Source: Nocardioides terrae (GTDB lineage: Bacteria; Actinomycetota; Actinomycetes; Propionibacteriales; Nocardioidaceae). Taken from it: a stretch of 64,000 bases of DNA. Position 1 is the first letter of the stretch; every line of letters starts with the position of its first letter. Of this stretch, positions 43,703-51,893 are shown in pieces. Made by a program: the position numbers and the translations under genes. Where the stretch lies: the NCBI RefSeq assembly GCF_900112345.1, contig NZ_FOLB01000002.1:62001-126000 (forward strand), read 5' to 3'. Below the pieces are notes generated by a model that worked only from the letters and a program-made list of their open reading frames with translations, was not told the origin of the DNA and searched no databases.

Positions 43703-44524
43703 ATGCCGCCGGGGTGGACTCCGCCAGATTGGGAGTCCCGACACATCGATCTCCTCGCCCTCGGCGTCCCGGTCCGCCTCCGCTGCTGGGGCGACGAGCC
43801 GGACGAGGTCGCGAAGCATGTCCGGCGGGCCTGGGCAGCGGCGATCGCCATTGCGCCCGCCGCTCCGTCGGTCGTGCTGGATGTCGTCGTCACGGCGGAC
43901 GAGCAGGTCCGTACGACGGCCTCAGCCGCCGGCGCGATCGCCGATCCCTCGATCGAGATCGTGCTGCACATCCTCTCCGGTCGCGTCACGCTCGCGGCGA
44001 TCGACCAGCAGGCCGGCCGGCTGTGGATGCTGCACGGCGCCGCCCTCGCCGACCCTGTGACAGGAGCCTCGGTGGCGCTGGTCGCCCCCTCGGGAACAGG
44101 GAAGTCCACCGCGGCGCGGACGCTCGGGCGCCGGTTCGGCTACCTCACCGACGAGACGACCGGCATCGGCGCCGACCTGACGATCCATCCACACGCCAAG
44201 CCCCTCTCCATCGTCCGGTCCGGCACCTTCGTCAAGGAGCAGGTCGGCCCCGCCGAGGTGGATCTGCTCCCGGGGCACGCGACGCCCGCGCTGCGGGCGA
44301 TCCTGCTCCTCCGCCGTGACGGCACCCGGACGGTCGGGGTCGAACGCCTGCGCACGTCCATGGCCATCGCCGGGCTCGCTCCGGAGACGTCCTACCTCGG
44401 CCGCCTGCCCCGACCGCTCTCGTTCGTGGCGGGGGTCATCGAGCGGACCGCCGGGGTGTTCGACGTGCACTACGACGAGGCTGCGGACCTCGAGCCGGTC
44501 GTCGCCGATCTGGTGAGCCGATGA
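43703..44524 (+). CDS. HprK-related kinase (serine kinase-like P-loop protein)
   Basis: This 273-residue protein has a P-loop VAPSGTGKSTAARTLG (about residues 127-142), preceded by MLHGAALADPVTG, as in HPr kinase and its relatives. A substrate-binding region (LTDETTGIGADLTIHPHAKP) follows. True HprK acts on HPr in sugar regulation, but related proteins occur with PqqD-like proteins in exopolysaccharide clusters (the HPr-rel-A type, as I recall), where the target is unknown. The ATG at 43703 follows a -10 element by six bases. Its stop overlaps the next gene as ATGA. Confidence 0.8.
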   Translation: MPPGWTPPDWESRHIDLLALGVPVRLRCWGDEPDEVAKHVRRAWAAAIAIAPAAPSVVLDVVVTADEQVRTTASAAGAIADPSIEIVLHILSGRVTLAAIDQQAGRLWMLHGAALADPVTGASVALVAPSGTGKSTAARTLGRRFGYLTDETTGIGADLTIHPHAKPLSIVRSGTFVKEQVGPAEVDLLPGHATPALRAILLLRRDGTRTVGVERLRTSMAIAGLAPETSYLGRLPRPLSFVAGVIERTAGVFDVHYDEAADLEPVVADLVSR

Positions 44525-44781
44525 GGATCGTCCGCCGCCCGGTCACCGACGAGCTGCTGATCGACGGCGAGCTCGTCGTGCTCATCGATGACCAGGTGCT
44601 CGTGCTCAGTGAAGTGGCATCCACAGCCCTCCACGGCTTGGTGACAGACGTCTGGACCAGCTCGGAGGACCTCACCGCCTGCCTAGAGGCGTCCGTCGGG
44701 CTGCCCGAGGAGGGCGAGTCGGCGGTGTTCGCGCTGGTCAGCTCGCTGGAGAGCGCTGGGCTGGTCGACGTCGACCGCTGA
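44521..44781 (+). CDS. PqqD-like protein 2
   Basis: This 86-residue PqqD-family protein has the strand region LLIDGELVVLIDDQVLVLSE and the helix SEDLTACLEAS, then LVSSLESAGLVDVD. It is coupled to the HprK-like gene by an ATGA overlap, as in the HPr-rel-A arrangement. Together with 41910-42200 it makes two PqqD-type proteins in the module. It may present a peptide or a secreted substrate to the kinase. No short peptide with a double-glycine leader is visible next to it. Confidence 0.75.
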   Translation: MRIVRRPVTDELLIDGELVVLIDDQVLVLSEVASTALHGLVTDVWTSSEDLTACLEASVGLPEEGESAVFALVSSLESAGLVDVDR

Positions 44782-44795
44782 CCAGAGGCGACTGT

Positions 44796-44836
44796 CACCC
44801 GGGGAAACGTTCCTCCACAGGACCGCAAAACGGCTC
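44796..44836 (+). promoter_or_regulatory. Duplicated regulatory block, copy 1
   Basis: A 41-bp block, starting CACCCGGGGAAACGTTCCTC and ending in GCAAAACGGCTC, located 103 bp upstream of the first Tat-protein start. It matches 46336-46375 with a one-base gap and scattered changes. GGAAACGTTCC inside it is palindromic. Confidence 0.65.
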
Positions 44837-44938
44837 AGGTGAGGTCTTGTCACGGCGGAGAGTCATCCCCTAGACGGGGTAATTCTGCGCCCCGCGGACC
44901 ATCATGCGGTGACCTCGGGGCCCGCGAGGAGACCCTCC

Positions 44939-45385
44939 ATGCGCAACACGTCGTCCGACGTCCCGAAGCAGCACACGACCCGCCGGGCGGTCCTCAAGGT
45001 CGGCGCCAACGCCGCCTGGGCGATCCCGGCGATCCAGATCGCCGCCGCGACGCCGGCGTTCGCCACGTCGACGACGTCCAGCCTCACGATCACAGTGACA
45101 GGCCACTCGAAGAACGGCGCCAACGGCACGATCAACTTCACGGTGACAGCAGCGGACTTCGCTGCCAGTGGCGTCACCGTGACGGCCACGGGGTCCATCC
45201 TCGCCGCCTCGTCCTACACGGCAACGGTCGGCTCCGTAGGAAAGGGCGCCTCAGTTGTCGGATCGCTCAACGTCAAGTTCGCCACCGGAAACGCGACCGG
45301 TCCGGTGACGCTGCAGGCCAAGGGGACCTCGGTCGCGTCACCGGTCAGCGTGGCTGCCCCCGGCAACGCCGTCGTGACGTTCTGA
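44939..45385 (+). CDS. Tat-exported protein 1 in the HprK/PqqD module
   Basis: This 148-residue secreted protein begins with a twin-arginine signal (TTRRAVLKVGANAAWA, then PAIQIAAATPAFA) and a likely cleavage after AFA near residue 42. The mature part is about 105 residues, rich in Thr, Val, Ala and Gly, and suggests a single beta-sandwich. It has no Cys and no anchor. The ATG at 44939 has GAGGAGA upstream. The signal is nearly identical in design to that of protein 46478-47284. It may be a surface or matrix protein processed by the module; the function is unknown. Confidence 0.8.
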   Translation: MRNTSSDVPKQHTTRRAVLKVGANAAWAIPAIQIAAATPAFATSTTSSLTITVTGHSKNGANGTINFTVTAADFAASGVTVTATGSILAASSYTATVGSVGKGASVVGSLNVKFATGNATGPVTLQAKGTSVASPVSVAAPGNAVVTF

Positions 45386-45389
45386 GATC

Positions 45390-46310
45390 ATGAGCGTCGC
45401 AACAGTGGCGACGCTCGAGCTCGCCGAGGCCGTCGAGCTCGGCTACGTGCTGGTCGCCCGGGTCGCCGACAACGTCGGTGCCCGGGCGCTGGCCATCAAG
45501 GGACGCGTCAACGAGGCGCACGGACTGCGGGCTCCTCGAGCCTCGGCGGATGCGGACGTGCTCGTCGAGCCGACCCGACTCGACGACGTCGTCACCGGTC
45601 TGCTCGAGCTCGGGTGGCGCAAGGTTCCTACGCCGTCGGCACCCGCCTTCGCCTACCACTCGGTGACGCTCAATCATCCGCAGTGGCCGTGCGAGCTCGA
45701 CGTCCACGACCGGTTCCCGGGCTTCCTCGCCGAACCGGACGTCGTCTTCGACGCGCTCTGGGCCGAGCGGACCGACCTGGCAGCGGCCAACGTCGCGGTC
45801 CCGGCCACCGGGATCTACGGCTCGACACTGGTCATGGGTCTGCATGCACTCCGCACGCCTAGCGATCAGCGCAACGGACGGGAGCTTGCCGGCCTGGTCG
45901 AGCGCCTCTCGTCCGAACGACTCAACCTCGCGCGGCTGCAGGATCTCGCCTCCGCGACAGGCTGCCTGGCCACCGCCAGGCCCCTCCTTCATGAACTCGG
46001 CGTCATGGTCCCCCACCACCCGAACGGAGACCGCCGGATCGTGGAGTGGGAGGTGCGACGTTCGACTGCGCAGACACGGAACCTCGGCTGGCTGCTGGCG
46101 GTCCGCCGTACGCCGCCATGGCGCTGGCCCGGGATCGTCCTCCGGGCCGTGCTCGCCGACGAGCCATATCTACGCCACTTCTACCCGCAGGCGCCGACTG
46201 GCAAGCGCGGTCTCTGGCTGGCCCGCTGGTGGCGTCTCAAAGTCGCGTTCCGCGATCTACCGGGTGCAGTCGGCACTGCTCGGCGCTTGCCGGGCACCGG
46301 CAGCCGCTGA
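45390..46310 (+). CDS. Nucleotidyltransferase-family protein (NTP_transf_5-like)
   Basis: This 306-residue cytoplasmic protein has the nucleotidyltransferase signature ALAIKGRVNEAHG and SADADVLVEP, which resembles the LKG and D-x-D-x-L-V metal block of the NTP_transf_5 family. The C-terminal half has no domain I recognise, although WPGIVLRAVLADEPYLRHF recurs in this group. It starts 4 bp after the Tat protein 1 stop with only a weak upstream GAG, so coupling is likely. In HPr-rel-A-type clusters this family often accompanies the kinase and PqqD. It could transfer a nucleotide or sugar to a target protein. Confidence 0.78.
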   Translation: MSVATVATLELAEAVELGYVLVARVADNVGARALAIKGRVNEAHGLRAPRASADADVLVEPTRLDDVVTGLLELGWRKVPTPSAPAFAYHSVTLNHPQWPCELDVHDRFPGFLAEPDVVFDALWAERTDLAAANVAVPATGIYGSTLVMGLHALRTPSDQRNGRELAGLVERLSSERLNLARLQDLASATGCLATARPLLHELGVMVPHHPNGDRRIVEWEVRRSTAQTRNLGWLLAVRRTPPWRWPGIVLRAVLADEPYLRHFYPQAPTGKRGLWLARWWRLKVAFRDLPGAVGTARRLPGTGSR

Positions 46311-46335
46311 CGAGCTGATTGCCTCAGCCACCGCT

Positions 46336-46375
46336 CACCGGGGAAATCTTCATCCACAGGTCGGCAAATCCGGCT
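46336..46375 (+). promoter_or_regulatory. Duplicated regulatory block, copy 2
   Basis: A 40-bp block beginning CACCGGGGAAATCTTCATCC, 103 bp upstream of the second Tat-protein start. It is homologous to 44796-44836 and at the same distance from its start codon. Confidence 0.65.
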
Positions 46376-46477
46376 CCGGCGCGACGGGCGGCGACGCACG
46401 CTTGACCTGCGGCGGCAGGGGGCCTGACCGCAATCGCAGGTCGACTCGGGTGGACATGCACGACCCGGGGGGATCAC

Positions 46478-47284
46478 GTGTCAACGAAGCCAGTCGACGA
46501 GCCGAAGCAGCAGCCCAGCCGGCGCACTGTGTTGCGCGCGGGAGCGCACGCCGCGTGGGCGGTGCCGGCCATCCAGATCGCGGCGGCCGCGCCCGCCTTC
46601 GCCGCTGGGTCCGGCGTCTATCCGACGTCCCAGCTCGGCCTCTCGGTGCTGGGCCACACCCGGCGCTCGGACGGCAGCGGCTTCATCATCGTGGAGCTCA
46701 GCGCAACCGGCGCGCCCGCCAAGAACGTCGTGGTGATGGTGAGCGGCTACAGCCGGCAGGGAGCGCCCGTCACGAGCGGCCCCTACGCGGTCGCGCTCGG
46801 CGACAAGGTGCGGGCGACGATCCCGCTGTCGTTCGGCAACCGTGCCCGGACGTTGACCGTCGTCGCCACCGGAACCACCAGCAACCTCGGCGGCGCGGCG
46901 GCAGGCGGCAAGACCGTCACCTACTCGGTCCCGACCACGGTCCAGAGCACCGTCAAGACGGCCGTGCTCAGTCTCGTCAAGCCCAGCGCGCCCCGGGTCA
47001 CCTACGACTACGCCAACTGGCCCGCCGCATCGGCGATCAGCGCCACCGCGACGATCAGCACCGACCTGGCCGTCAAGAACGTGGTCTGGACGATGACCAA
47101 CAGCGCGGGCGCCGTCCTCGCCACTGGGACCATCCCCAGCATGGTCGCCGGCGGGAGCGTCCAGGTGAGCGCGTCCGGCACGGCGGCGTGGTTGGAGACG
47201 CTGACGTTCTCCGCGAAGGCCACCACGAACGACACGCACGCCTATCCGGCGAGCCCGGCCACCGCCACGGCCTCCGCGTACTGA
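46478..47284 (+). CDS. Tat-exported protein 2 in the HprK/PqqD module
   Basis: This 268-residue exported protein begins with a twin-arginine signal (PSRRTVLRAGAHAAWA, then PAIQIAAAAPAFA) closely matching that of protein 1. The mature part has two beta-rich halves (about residues 50-150 and 160-268) with alternating hydrophobic strands and many Thr and Ser, like Ig-like surface domains. There is no Cys, anchor or repeat array. The GTG at 46478 follows GGGGGG. The shared signal and shared upstream block mark it as a sister of 44939-45385. Confidence 0.8.
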   Translation: MSTKPVDEPKQQPSRRTVLRAGAHAAWAVPAIQIAAAAPAFAAGSGVYPTSQLGLSVLGHTRRSDGSGFIIVELSATGAPAKNVVVMVSGYSRQGAPVTSGPYAVALGDKVRATIPLSFGNRARTLTVVATGTTSNLGGAAAGGKTVTYSVPTTVQSTVKTAVLSLVKPSAPRVTYDYANWPAASAISATATISTDLAVKNVVWTMTNSAGAVLATGTIPSMVAGGSVQVSASGTAAWLETLTFSAKATTNDTHAYPASPATATASAY

Positions 47285-47299
47285 GCCGCGCGGCGCCTG

Positions 47300-47653
47300 C
47301 TACGCCTCGGCGCGGCCGAAGTCGTCCTCCAGCCGGACGATGTCGTCCTCGCCGAGGTAGGAGCCGCGCATGACCTCGATGATCACGAGCTCGGTGTCGT
47401 CGGCGTTGCCGATGCGGTGGGGTACGCCGACCTCGATGTCGATGCACTGGCCGAGCTCGGCCACCACGGTCTCGCCGTCGATGACGCAGGTCGCCCGGCC
47501 CTTGGCGACGACCCAGTGCTCGCCGCGGTGCTCGTGGGTCTGGTAGGACAGCCGCGAGTTCGGCCTGACGGTGATGCGCTTGACCTTGAAGCCGTCACCC
47601 TCGTCCAGCACCTGCCACGTGCCCCAGGGGCGAGTGTCCGTCTCTCCGATCAC
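47300..47653 (-). CDS. Cupin-type mannose-6-phosphate isomerase-like protein
   Basis: This 117-residue single cupin resembles the C-terminal domain of type II phosphomannose isomerase/GDP-mannose pyrophosphorylase. It opens PWGTWQVLDEGDGFKVKRI, has the metal motif YQTHEHRGEHWVVAKG and ends with EVMRGSYLGEDDIVRLED. Stand-alone copies occur near polysaccharide genes and may isomerise a hexose phosphate. It is convergent with Tat protein 2 and separated from the DUF2516 gene by 50 bp. Confidence 0.88.
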   Translation of the reverse strand: MIGETDTRPWGTWQVLDEGDGFKVKRITVRPNSRLSYQTHEHRGEHWVVAKGRATCVIDGETVVAELGQCIDIEVGVPHRIGNADDTELVIIEVMRGSYLGEDDIVRLEDDFGRAEA

Positions 47654-47703
47654 GGCGCCACCTTAGGCGAGCGGCGCAGCTTCGCGGGAGCCGGCCGGAG
47701 AAG

Positions 47704-47991
47704 TCAGCGGCGACGCAGGCCCGACAGCGCAGGGCGGACGTCGGCGAGGTAGACGAACGCGGCGATGGTGAAGGCGAGGTTGATGAAGGTCAGGGGCATC
47801 AGGCCAGGGATCGCCTGCAGCAGGACGGCGAGGCCCAGCACGATCGTCCAGCCCTGCTTGCTCCACTTGCCGGCCGCGCGGTAGTGGTCGGTCGAGAAGG
47901 TCAGGGCGCTGACGAACGCGAACAGCTTCACGGCGAGCAGGACGACGTAGACGACGACCATCACGGTGCCGGGGATGCTGAGCACGGACAT
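47704..47991 (-). CDS. DUF2516-family membrane protein
   Basis: This 95-residue protein has three hydrophobic segments and a central loop with STDHYRAAGKWSKQGW. It matches the DUF2516 family, which includes the mycobacterial membrane protein encoded next to hbhA (Rv0476 in Mycobacterium tuberculosis, from memory). The gene order here, XRE regulator, HbhA-like, DUF2516, copies that locus. The function is unknown. Confidence 0.85.
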   Translation of the reverse strand: MSVLSIPGTVMVVVYVVLLAVKLFAFVSALTFSTDHYRAAGKWSKQGWTIVLGLAVLLQAIPGLMPLTFINLAFTIAAFVYLADVRPALSGLRRR

Positions 47992-48015
47992 GGTCTCGAT
48001 CCTACGGGAGATGCA

Positions 48016-48057
48016 CGAGGACCCGCCGCCGTCCGGAGGGACGAGGGCGGGTCCTCG
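48016..48057 (-). terminator. Terminator hairpin after the hbhA-like gene
   Basis: A perfect 11-bp stem, CGAGGACCCGC at 48016-48026 and GCGGGTCCTCG at 48047-48057, with a 20-base loop. It lies 17 bp past the HbhA-like stop (minus strand). Confidence 0.65.
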
Positions 48058-48073
48058 AGTGGGCGATCGATGC

Positions 48074-48700
48074 TCAGGCGTCCTGGGCCGGGGTGGCCTT
48101 CCGGGCCGGAGCCTTCTGGGCCGGAGTCTTCTTCGCAGCCGGCGCCTTCTTGGCGGCCGGGGCCTTCTTCGCAGCCGGGGCCTTCTTCGCAGCCGGCGCC
48201 TTCTTGGCCGGGGCCTTCTTGGGCGCGGCCTTGCTCTCCGGCGCCGGCGCGGTGCCCTTGACGCTGACCGTCACCTCGGACGGTGCGGAGCCGCGGAGCT
48301 TGGCCACGAGCACCTCGCCGCGCTTGGCCAGGTCCTGGTAGGCCTCCACGGCGTCCGAGCCGGTCGCCTTGTAGAACGAGGTGACCTTGGCCGGGAGCGC
48401 CAGGGCGTCGGCCTGGATGGCCGCCACGCGGGACTCGGCCGCCGACCGGCGGGCCAGGGCCTCGGCGGTGAGGGAGATGACGCCGGCGGTCGCCTTCGAC
48501 ACAGCGGCATCGGCGAACGCCTTCGGCTCGAAGCCGATGACCTGCTTCTGGTAGCCCTCGACCCGCTTGGACACGGTGTCGACGGCGCCCTTGACGACGT
48601 CGACGGCGAGGTTGGCGACACCGGCGCCGGCGTACAGGGGCTTGGGCACGTCGACCTTGGGCAGGTCGACCTTGAGCTTGGCGATCTCGAACTTGGGCAT
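48074..48700 (-). CDS. HbhA-like heparin-binding-hemagglutinin protein
   Basis: This 208-residue protein has a long amphipathic helical region (about residues 20-150). A C-terminal Lys/Ala/Pro tail follows, in which KKAPAAKKAPAAKKAP repeats, as in mycobacterial HbhA, where the tail binds heparan sulfate. HbhA is surface-exposed and helps cell adhesion; the tail could also bind DNA. The ATG at 48700 has AAGGAG upstream. No signal peptide is visible, as in the known family. It lies between the XRE regulator and the DUF2516 protein. Confidence 0.85.
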   Translation of the reverse strand: MPKFEIAKLKVDLPKVDVPKPLYAGAGVANLAVDVVKGAVDTVSKRVEGYQKQVIGFEPKAFADAAVSKATAGVISLTAEALARRSAAESRVAAIQADALALPAKVTSFYKATGSDAVEAYQDLAKRGEVLVAKLRGSAPSEVTVSVKGTAPAPESKAAPKKAPAKKAPAAKKAPAAKKAPAAKKAPAAKKTPAQKAPARKATPAQDA

Positions 48701-48725
48701 GTGACTTCTCCTTAGGGGAGGGAGC

Positions 48726-49124
48726 TCAGGACTCGTCCGCGGAATCGGGCGGGCCGTCGTGACGGGCGTTGAGGGCGAGGAAGGACGCATACACGTCGAG
48801 CAGCGACTGCTTCTGTCGCTCGGTGAGCTGGGTGTCGCCGAGGATGGCGAGCTCGACCGAGCCGCCGACGCCGTCCTCGGGGTTGAGGATCCCGGCGTGC
48901 ACGTAGAGCTGCTCGGCGGAGATCCGCAGGGCCTTGGCGATCTGCTGCAGCACCTCTGCCGAGGGCCTGCGCAGTCCGCGCTCGATCTGGCTGAGGTAGG
49001 GGTTCGAGACCCCCGCCTGGTCGGCCAGCTGACGCAGTGACAGCTGGGCCGAGACCCGCTGCTCCTTGAGGTAATCACCGAGGACACGCGCGGTCTGCGT
49101 GACCTTCTCCTTGCCTCTGACCAT
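48726..49124 (-). CDS. XRE-family transcriptional regulator next to hbhA-like gene
   Basis: This 132-residue protein has an N-terminal helix-turn-helix, SLRQLADQAGVSNPYLSQIERG (residues 29-50), then a helical C-terminus. It corresponds by position to the regulator upstream of hbhA in mycobacteria. I chose the ATG at 49124; an earlier start would give a longer N-terminus that is not conserved in this family. It sits 25 bp from the HbhA-like start and probably regulates it. Confidence 0.85.
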   Translation of the reverse strand: MVRGKEKVTQTARVLGDYLKEQRVSAQLSLRQLADQAGVSNPYLSQIERGLRRPSAEVLQQIAKALRISAEQLYVHAGILNPEDGVGGSVELAILGDTQLTERQKQSLLDVYASFLALNARHDGPPDSADES

Positions 49125-49176
49125 GCTTCCCAGCGTGCTAGCAGGTGCTAACAATTGCAAGCAGAGGTGGGCGGTG

Positions 49177-49455
49177 TCACAGCCTCCCGCGCACGACCAG
49201 CCAACCGGCGAGAGCGAGTCCGGTCAGCCCGACCAGGTCGGCGGTGACCAGGCCGTGGCTGGGCGTGACGGCGACGAGGACGCCGCCCTCCATCCGGTGG
49301 TCGAGGAGGAGCCACAGCACCGACAGCGCCCCGATCACGATCCCGCCCGCCCGGCCCAGACGCGGTGCGAACGCCGCCGCGATGACCAGCAGCGCCAGCA
49401 CGATCCCCGTCCACGCAGCAGGGAACACGTTGTGGGTGAGGAGCGGCGGAAGCAT
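49177..49455 (-). CDS. Small membrane protein
   Basis: This 92-residue protein is hydrophobic, with about three transmembrane helices (AAWTGIVLALLVIAAAF, IVIGALSVLWLLLD and LVGLTGLALAGWLVV). It lacks known motifs. The ATG at 49455 overlaps the asparaginase stop, so it is coupled to that gene. The function is unknown. Confidence 0.7.
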   Translation of the reverse strand: MLPPLLTHNVFPAAWTGIVLALLVIAAAFAPRLGRAGGIVIGALSVLWLLLDHRMEGGVLVAVTPSHGLVTADLVGLTGLALAGWLVVRGRL

Positions 49456-50387
49456 CAGAAGGAGGCCCGGATCCCGCCGACCGGAACCCCGCCGCCGAGC
49501 AGCGAGTGCGTCCCGATGGCGTCGACCTCGGTCGACTCCACACCGATCCGTCGCAGCGCCTCGGCCATCACGACCGGGCGGGCACGGTCGCCGCCGTCGT
49601 CGATCTTCAGGGCGACGGCGCGCCCGTCCGGCAGTGCCACCGCATAGACCGCCTCGGCGCCCAGCTTGCCGATCGCGCCGGGCAGCGCCCGCAGGAGGCG
49701 CAGCTCGTCCCGCGCGGCACCGGAGACGTACTCGGGGAACTCGCGGATCGCGTCGGCCACCCGGCGCTCCGGTCCCTCGGTCGCCAGGGCGAGGGTGCGG
49801 AACGCGCCCGCCAGCCCGGTGAGCGACGCGGACAGCACGGGGGCGCCACATCCGTCGACTGCCACCTGCGCCGGCTCACCCGTGAGCGCCTCGAAGCGCC
49901 GCTGGATGAGCACCTGCAGCGGGTGGTCGGTCTCGACGTAGCCGGCGAGCTGCCAGTCGCGCACGACGCAGGTCGCGATCATCGCGGCGTGCTTCCCCGA
50001 GCAGTTCTGGGCGATCTTGCTCGGACCGCGGCCGTCCCGCAGCCACCGGTCCCGCACGCCCGGGTCGAAGGGGAGGTCCGCGATGTTGCCGAGCGCCTGC
50101 TCGGTGAGGCCCGCGGTCCCGAGGATCTCGCGTACGCCGGCCAGGTGGATCTCCTCGCCGGAGTGCGACGCGGCGGCCAGCGCGAGGAGCCGCGGCGGCA
50201 GGTCGAGCCCGAGCCCGACCATGGCGACGGCCTGGAGCGGCTTGTTGGTCGAGCGCGGCAGGATCGGCGAGGTCACGTCCCCGACCGACCACGCGACCCG
50301 GCCGTCGGCGTCCAGCGCCACGACCGATCCGTGGTGGCGCCCTTCGACGAACCCTGAGCGGACGATCTCGGCGACGGCGACAGACAT
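49455..50387 (-). CDS. L-asparaginase II-type (rhizobial/thermolabile) amidohydrolase
   Basis: This 310-residue protein has family blocks: IVRSGFVEGRHHGSVVALD at the N-terminus, RSTNKPLQAVAM (the SxxKPxQ serine/lysine motif), NCSGKHAAMI and HSLLGGG. This family (asparaginase type II, Rhizobium AnsA-like) is unrelated to the E. coli enzymes and resembles the serine-lysine hydrolases. It releases ammonia from asparagine. The ATG at 50387 is used. It is coupled to a small membrane protein downstream. Confidence 0.9.
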   Translation of the reverse strand: MSVAVAEIVRSGFVEGRHHGSVVALDADGRVAWSVGDVTSPILPRSTNKPLQAVAMVGLGLDLPPRLLALAAASHSGEEIHLAGVREILGTAGLTEQALGNIADLPFDPGVRDRWLRDGRGPSKIAQNCSGKHAAMIATCVVRDWQLAGYVETDHPLQVLIQRRFEALTGEPAQVAVDGCGAPVLSASLTGLAGAFRTLALATEGPERRVADAIREFPEYVSGAARDELRLLRALPGAIGKLGAEAVYAVALPDGRAVALKIDDGGDRARPVVMAEALRRIGVESTEVDAIGTHSLLGGGVPVGGIRASF

Positions 50388-50425
50388 GGGGGCAAGGCTA
50401 TGCGGCCCCTGACCGGCCGCTCCGC

Positions 50426-51829
50426 CTAACCCTGCGCCGAGGCGGAGGTGCGCCCGGGCAGCATCAGCGCGAGCGCGGCGGCGAGGACGCCGAAGCCCGA
50501 CGCCCACCAGAAGGCGCGGTCGAAGCCCGCGGCCGGGCCCAGGCCGGAGGTGGCGTGCTGCAGGATCACGGCGAGCAGGGCGACGCCGAAGGAGCCGCCG
50601 AGCTGCTGGGCCACCCGGGTGATGATGCTGGCGTGCGGAACCTCGGCGCGCTCGAGGCCGACATAGGCCGCCCCCATCATCGGCACCATGACGGCGCCCA
50701 TCCCCAGGCCGCGCACGAACAGCGCGGCGCCGAGCAGCCAGTAGCTCGTCGAGGCGTCGGAGAAGGCGAACGGGACGGTGGCCGCGGCCACGACGAGGAA
50801 GCCCGCGACGGCCACCCAGCGCGGCCCGACCTGGTCGGTCAGCCGCCCGGCCGTCGTCCGTGAGACGAGTGCGCCGACACCCTGAGGGATCAGCAGCAGG
50901 CCCGCTGCCAGCGCCGTGCCGCCGCGTAGCTGCTGGTAGTACAGCGGGAGCAGCAGCATGGCGCCGTAGAGCACCGCGCCGGCGAGGAACATCAGCGCCG
51001 ACGACGCGGCGAGGGGCCGGTGGGAGAACAGCCGTACGTCGACCAGCGCGTCGCCCTGCCGGCGTACGGCCCAGGCAAGGAACGCGAGGAGCAGGGCCGC
51101 GCCGGCGACGGCCGGAGCGAGGACCGAGGCCTGGCCGAAGCCACCGTCGGCGACGTTGGACAGGCCGTAGATGATCCCGACGACGGCCGGTGAGATGAGC
51201 AGCAGGCCGACCCAGTCGAGCCTGACCCGGCGGACCGGGCCGTCGGGCTCGAGCACGCGATAGGCGGCGAACAGGCCGACCAGGCACAACGGCACGTTGA
51301 CGAGGAAGAGCCACCGCCAGTCGCCCCAGTGCAGGATCACGCCGCCGACCACCGGGCCGAGGATCGGGCCGAGGGCGGTGGGGAGGCTGACCGCGGCCAT
51401 CAGCCTGCCGAGGTTCTGGCCGTGCGCGGCCTGCATGATCATCGTGATCATCAGCGGCATCATCACGCCACCGCCGAGACCCTGGACGACCCGGAACGCG
51501 ATGAGGCTGCCCACGTCCCAGGCGAAGGAGCAGAGCACCGAGCCGAGCAGGAAGAGCGTGAGCGCGGCCAGCCAGAGCCGCTTGCCGCCGAAGCGCTGCT
51601 GCGCCCAGCCGGCGACCGGGATGGCGACGAACATCGCGAGCAGGTAGCCGGTGCTGATCCACTGGATCGCGTTGACACCGGCATGCAGGTCGGTGCCCAG
51701 CTCGTGGAGGGCGACGCTGACGATGGTGGTGTCGAAGATGACCGCGATCCCGCCGACGATGACCGCCATCGCCGTTCGCAGGACGTGCGGGTCGAGCTTG
51801 TCCGGCGCCTGTTCGACGGTGCTGGTCAT
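50426..51829 (-). CDS. DHA2-family multidrug efflux MFS transporter (EmrB/QacA type)
   Basis: This 467-residue drug:H+ antiporter has about fourteen predicted helices. It contains motif C-like GPILGPVVGGVILH in helix 5 and the motif A region WAQQRFGGKRLWL. It is divergent from a TetR gene across a 64-bp gap with a near-perfect inverted repeat at 51842-51861, so the regulator probably represses it. Substrates are unknown. Confidence 0.9.
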   Translation of the reverse strand: MTSTVEQAPDKLDPHVLRTAMAVIVGGIAVIFDTTIVSVALHELGTDLHAGVNAIQWISTGYLLAMFVAIPVAGWAQQRFGGKRLWLAALTLFLLGSVLCSFAWDVGSLIAFRVVQGLGGGVMMPLMITMIMQAAHGQNLGRLMAAVSLPTALGPILGPVVGGVILHWGDWRWLFLVNVPLCLVGLFAAYRVLEPDGPVRRVRLDWVGLLLISPAVVGIIYGLSNVADGGFGQASVLAPAVAGAALLLAFLAWAVRRQGDALVDVRLFSHRPLAASSALMFLAGAVLYGAMLLLPLYYQQLRGGTALAAGLLLIPQGVGALVSRTTAGRLTDQVGPRWVAVAGFLVVAAATVPFAFSDASTSYWLLGAALFVRGLGMGAVMVPMMGAAYVGLERAEVPHASIITRVAQQLGGSFGVALLAVILQHATSGLGPAAGFDRAFWWASGFGVLAAALALMLPGRTSASAQG

Positions 51830-51841
51830 GGCTGCTCCTGG

Positions 51842-51861
51842 AAGAAACGTTTTGGTTTCTT
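51842..51861. promoter_or_regulatory. TetR operator candidate
   Basis: AAGAAAC GTTTTG GTTTCTT, a perfect 7-bp inverted repeat with a six-base spacer, in the 64-bp gap between the DHA2 exporter and the divergent TetR gene. It overlaps the likely exporter promoter. Confidence 0.65.
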
Positions 51862-51881
51862 AGAACGATAGGCCGCTGCGA

Positions 51882-51893
51882 TAAGATACGCAA
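51882..51893 (+). promoter_or_regulatory. Leaderless promoter of the tetR gene
   Basis: TAAGAT at 51882-51887 lies six bases before the ATG at 51894, with no ribosome binding site. This is the typical layout of a leaderless actinobacterial transcript. Confidence 0.55.
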
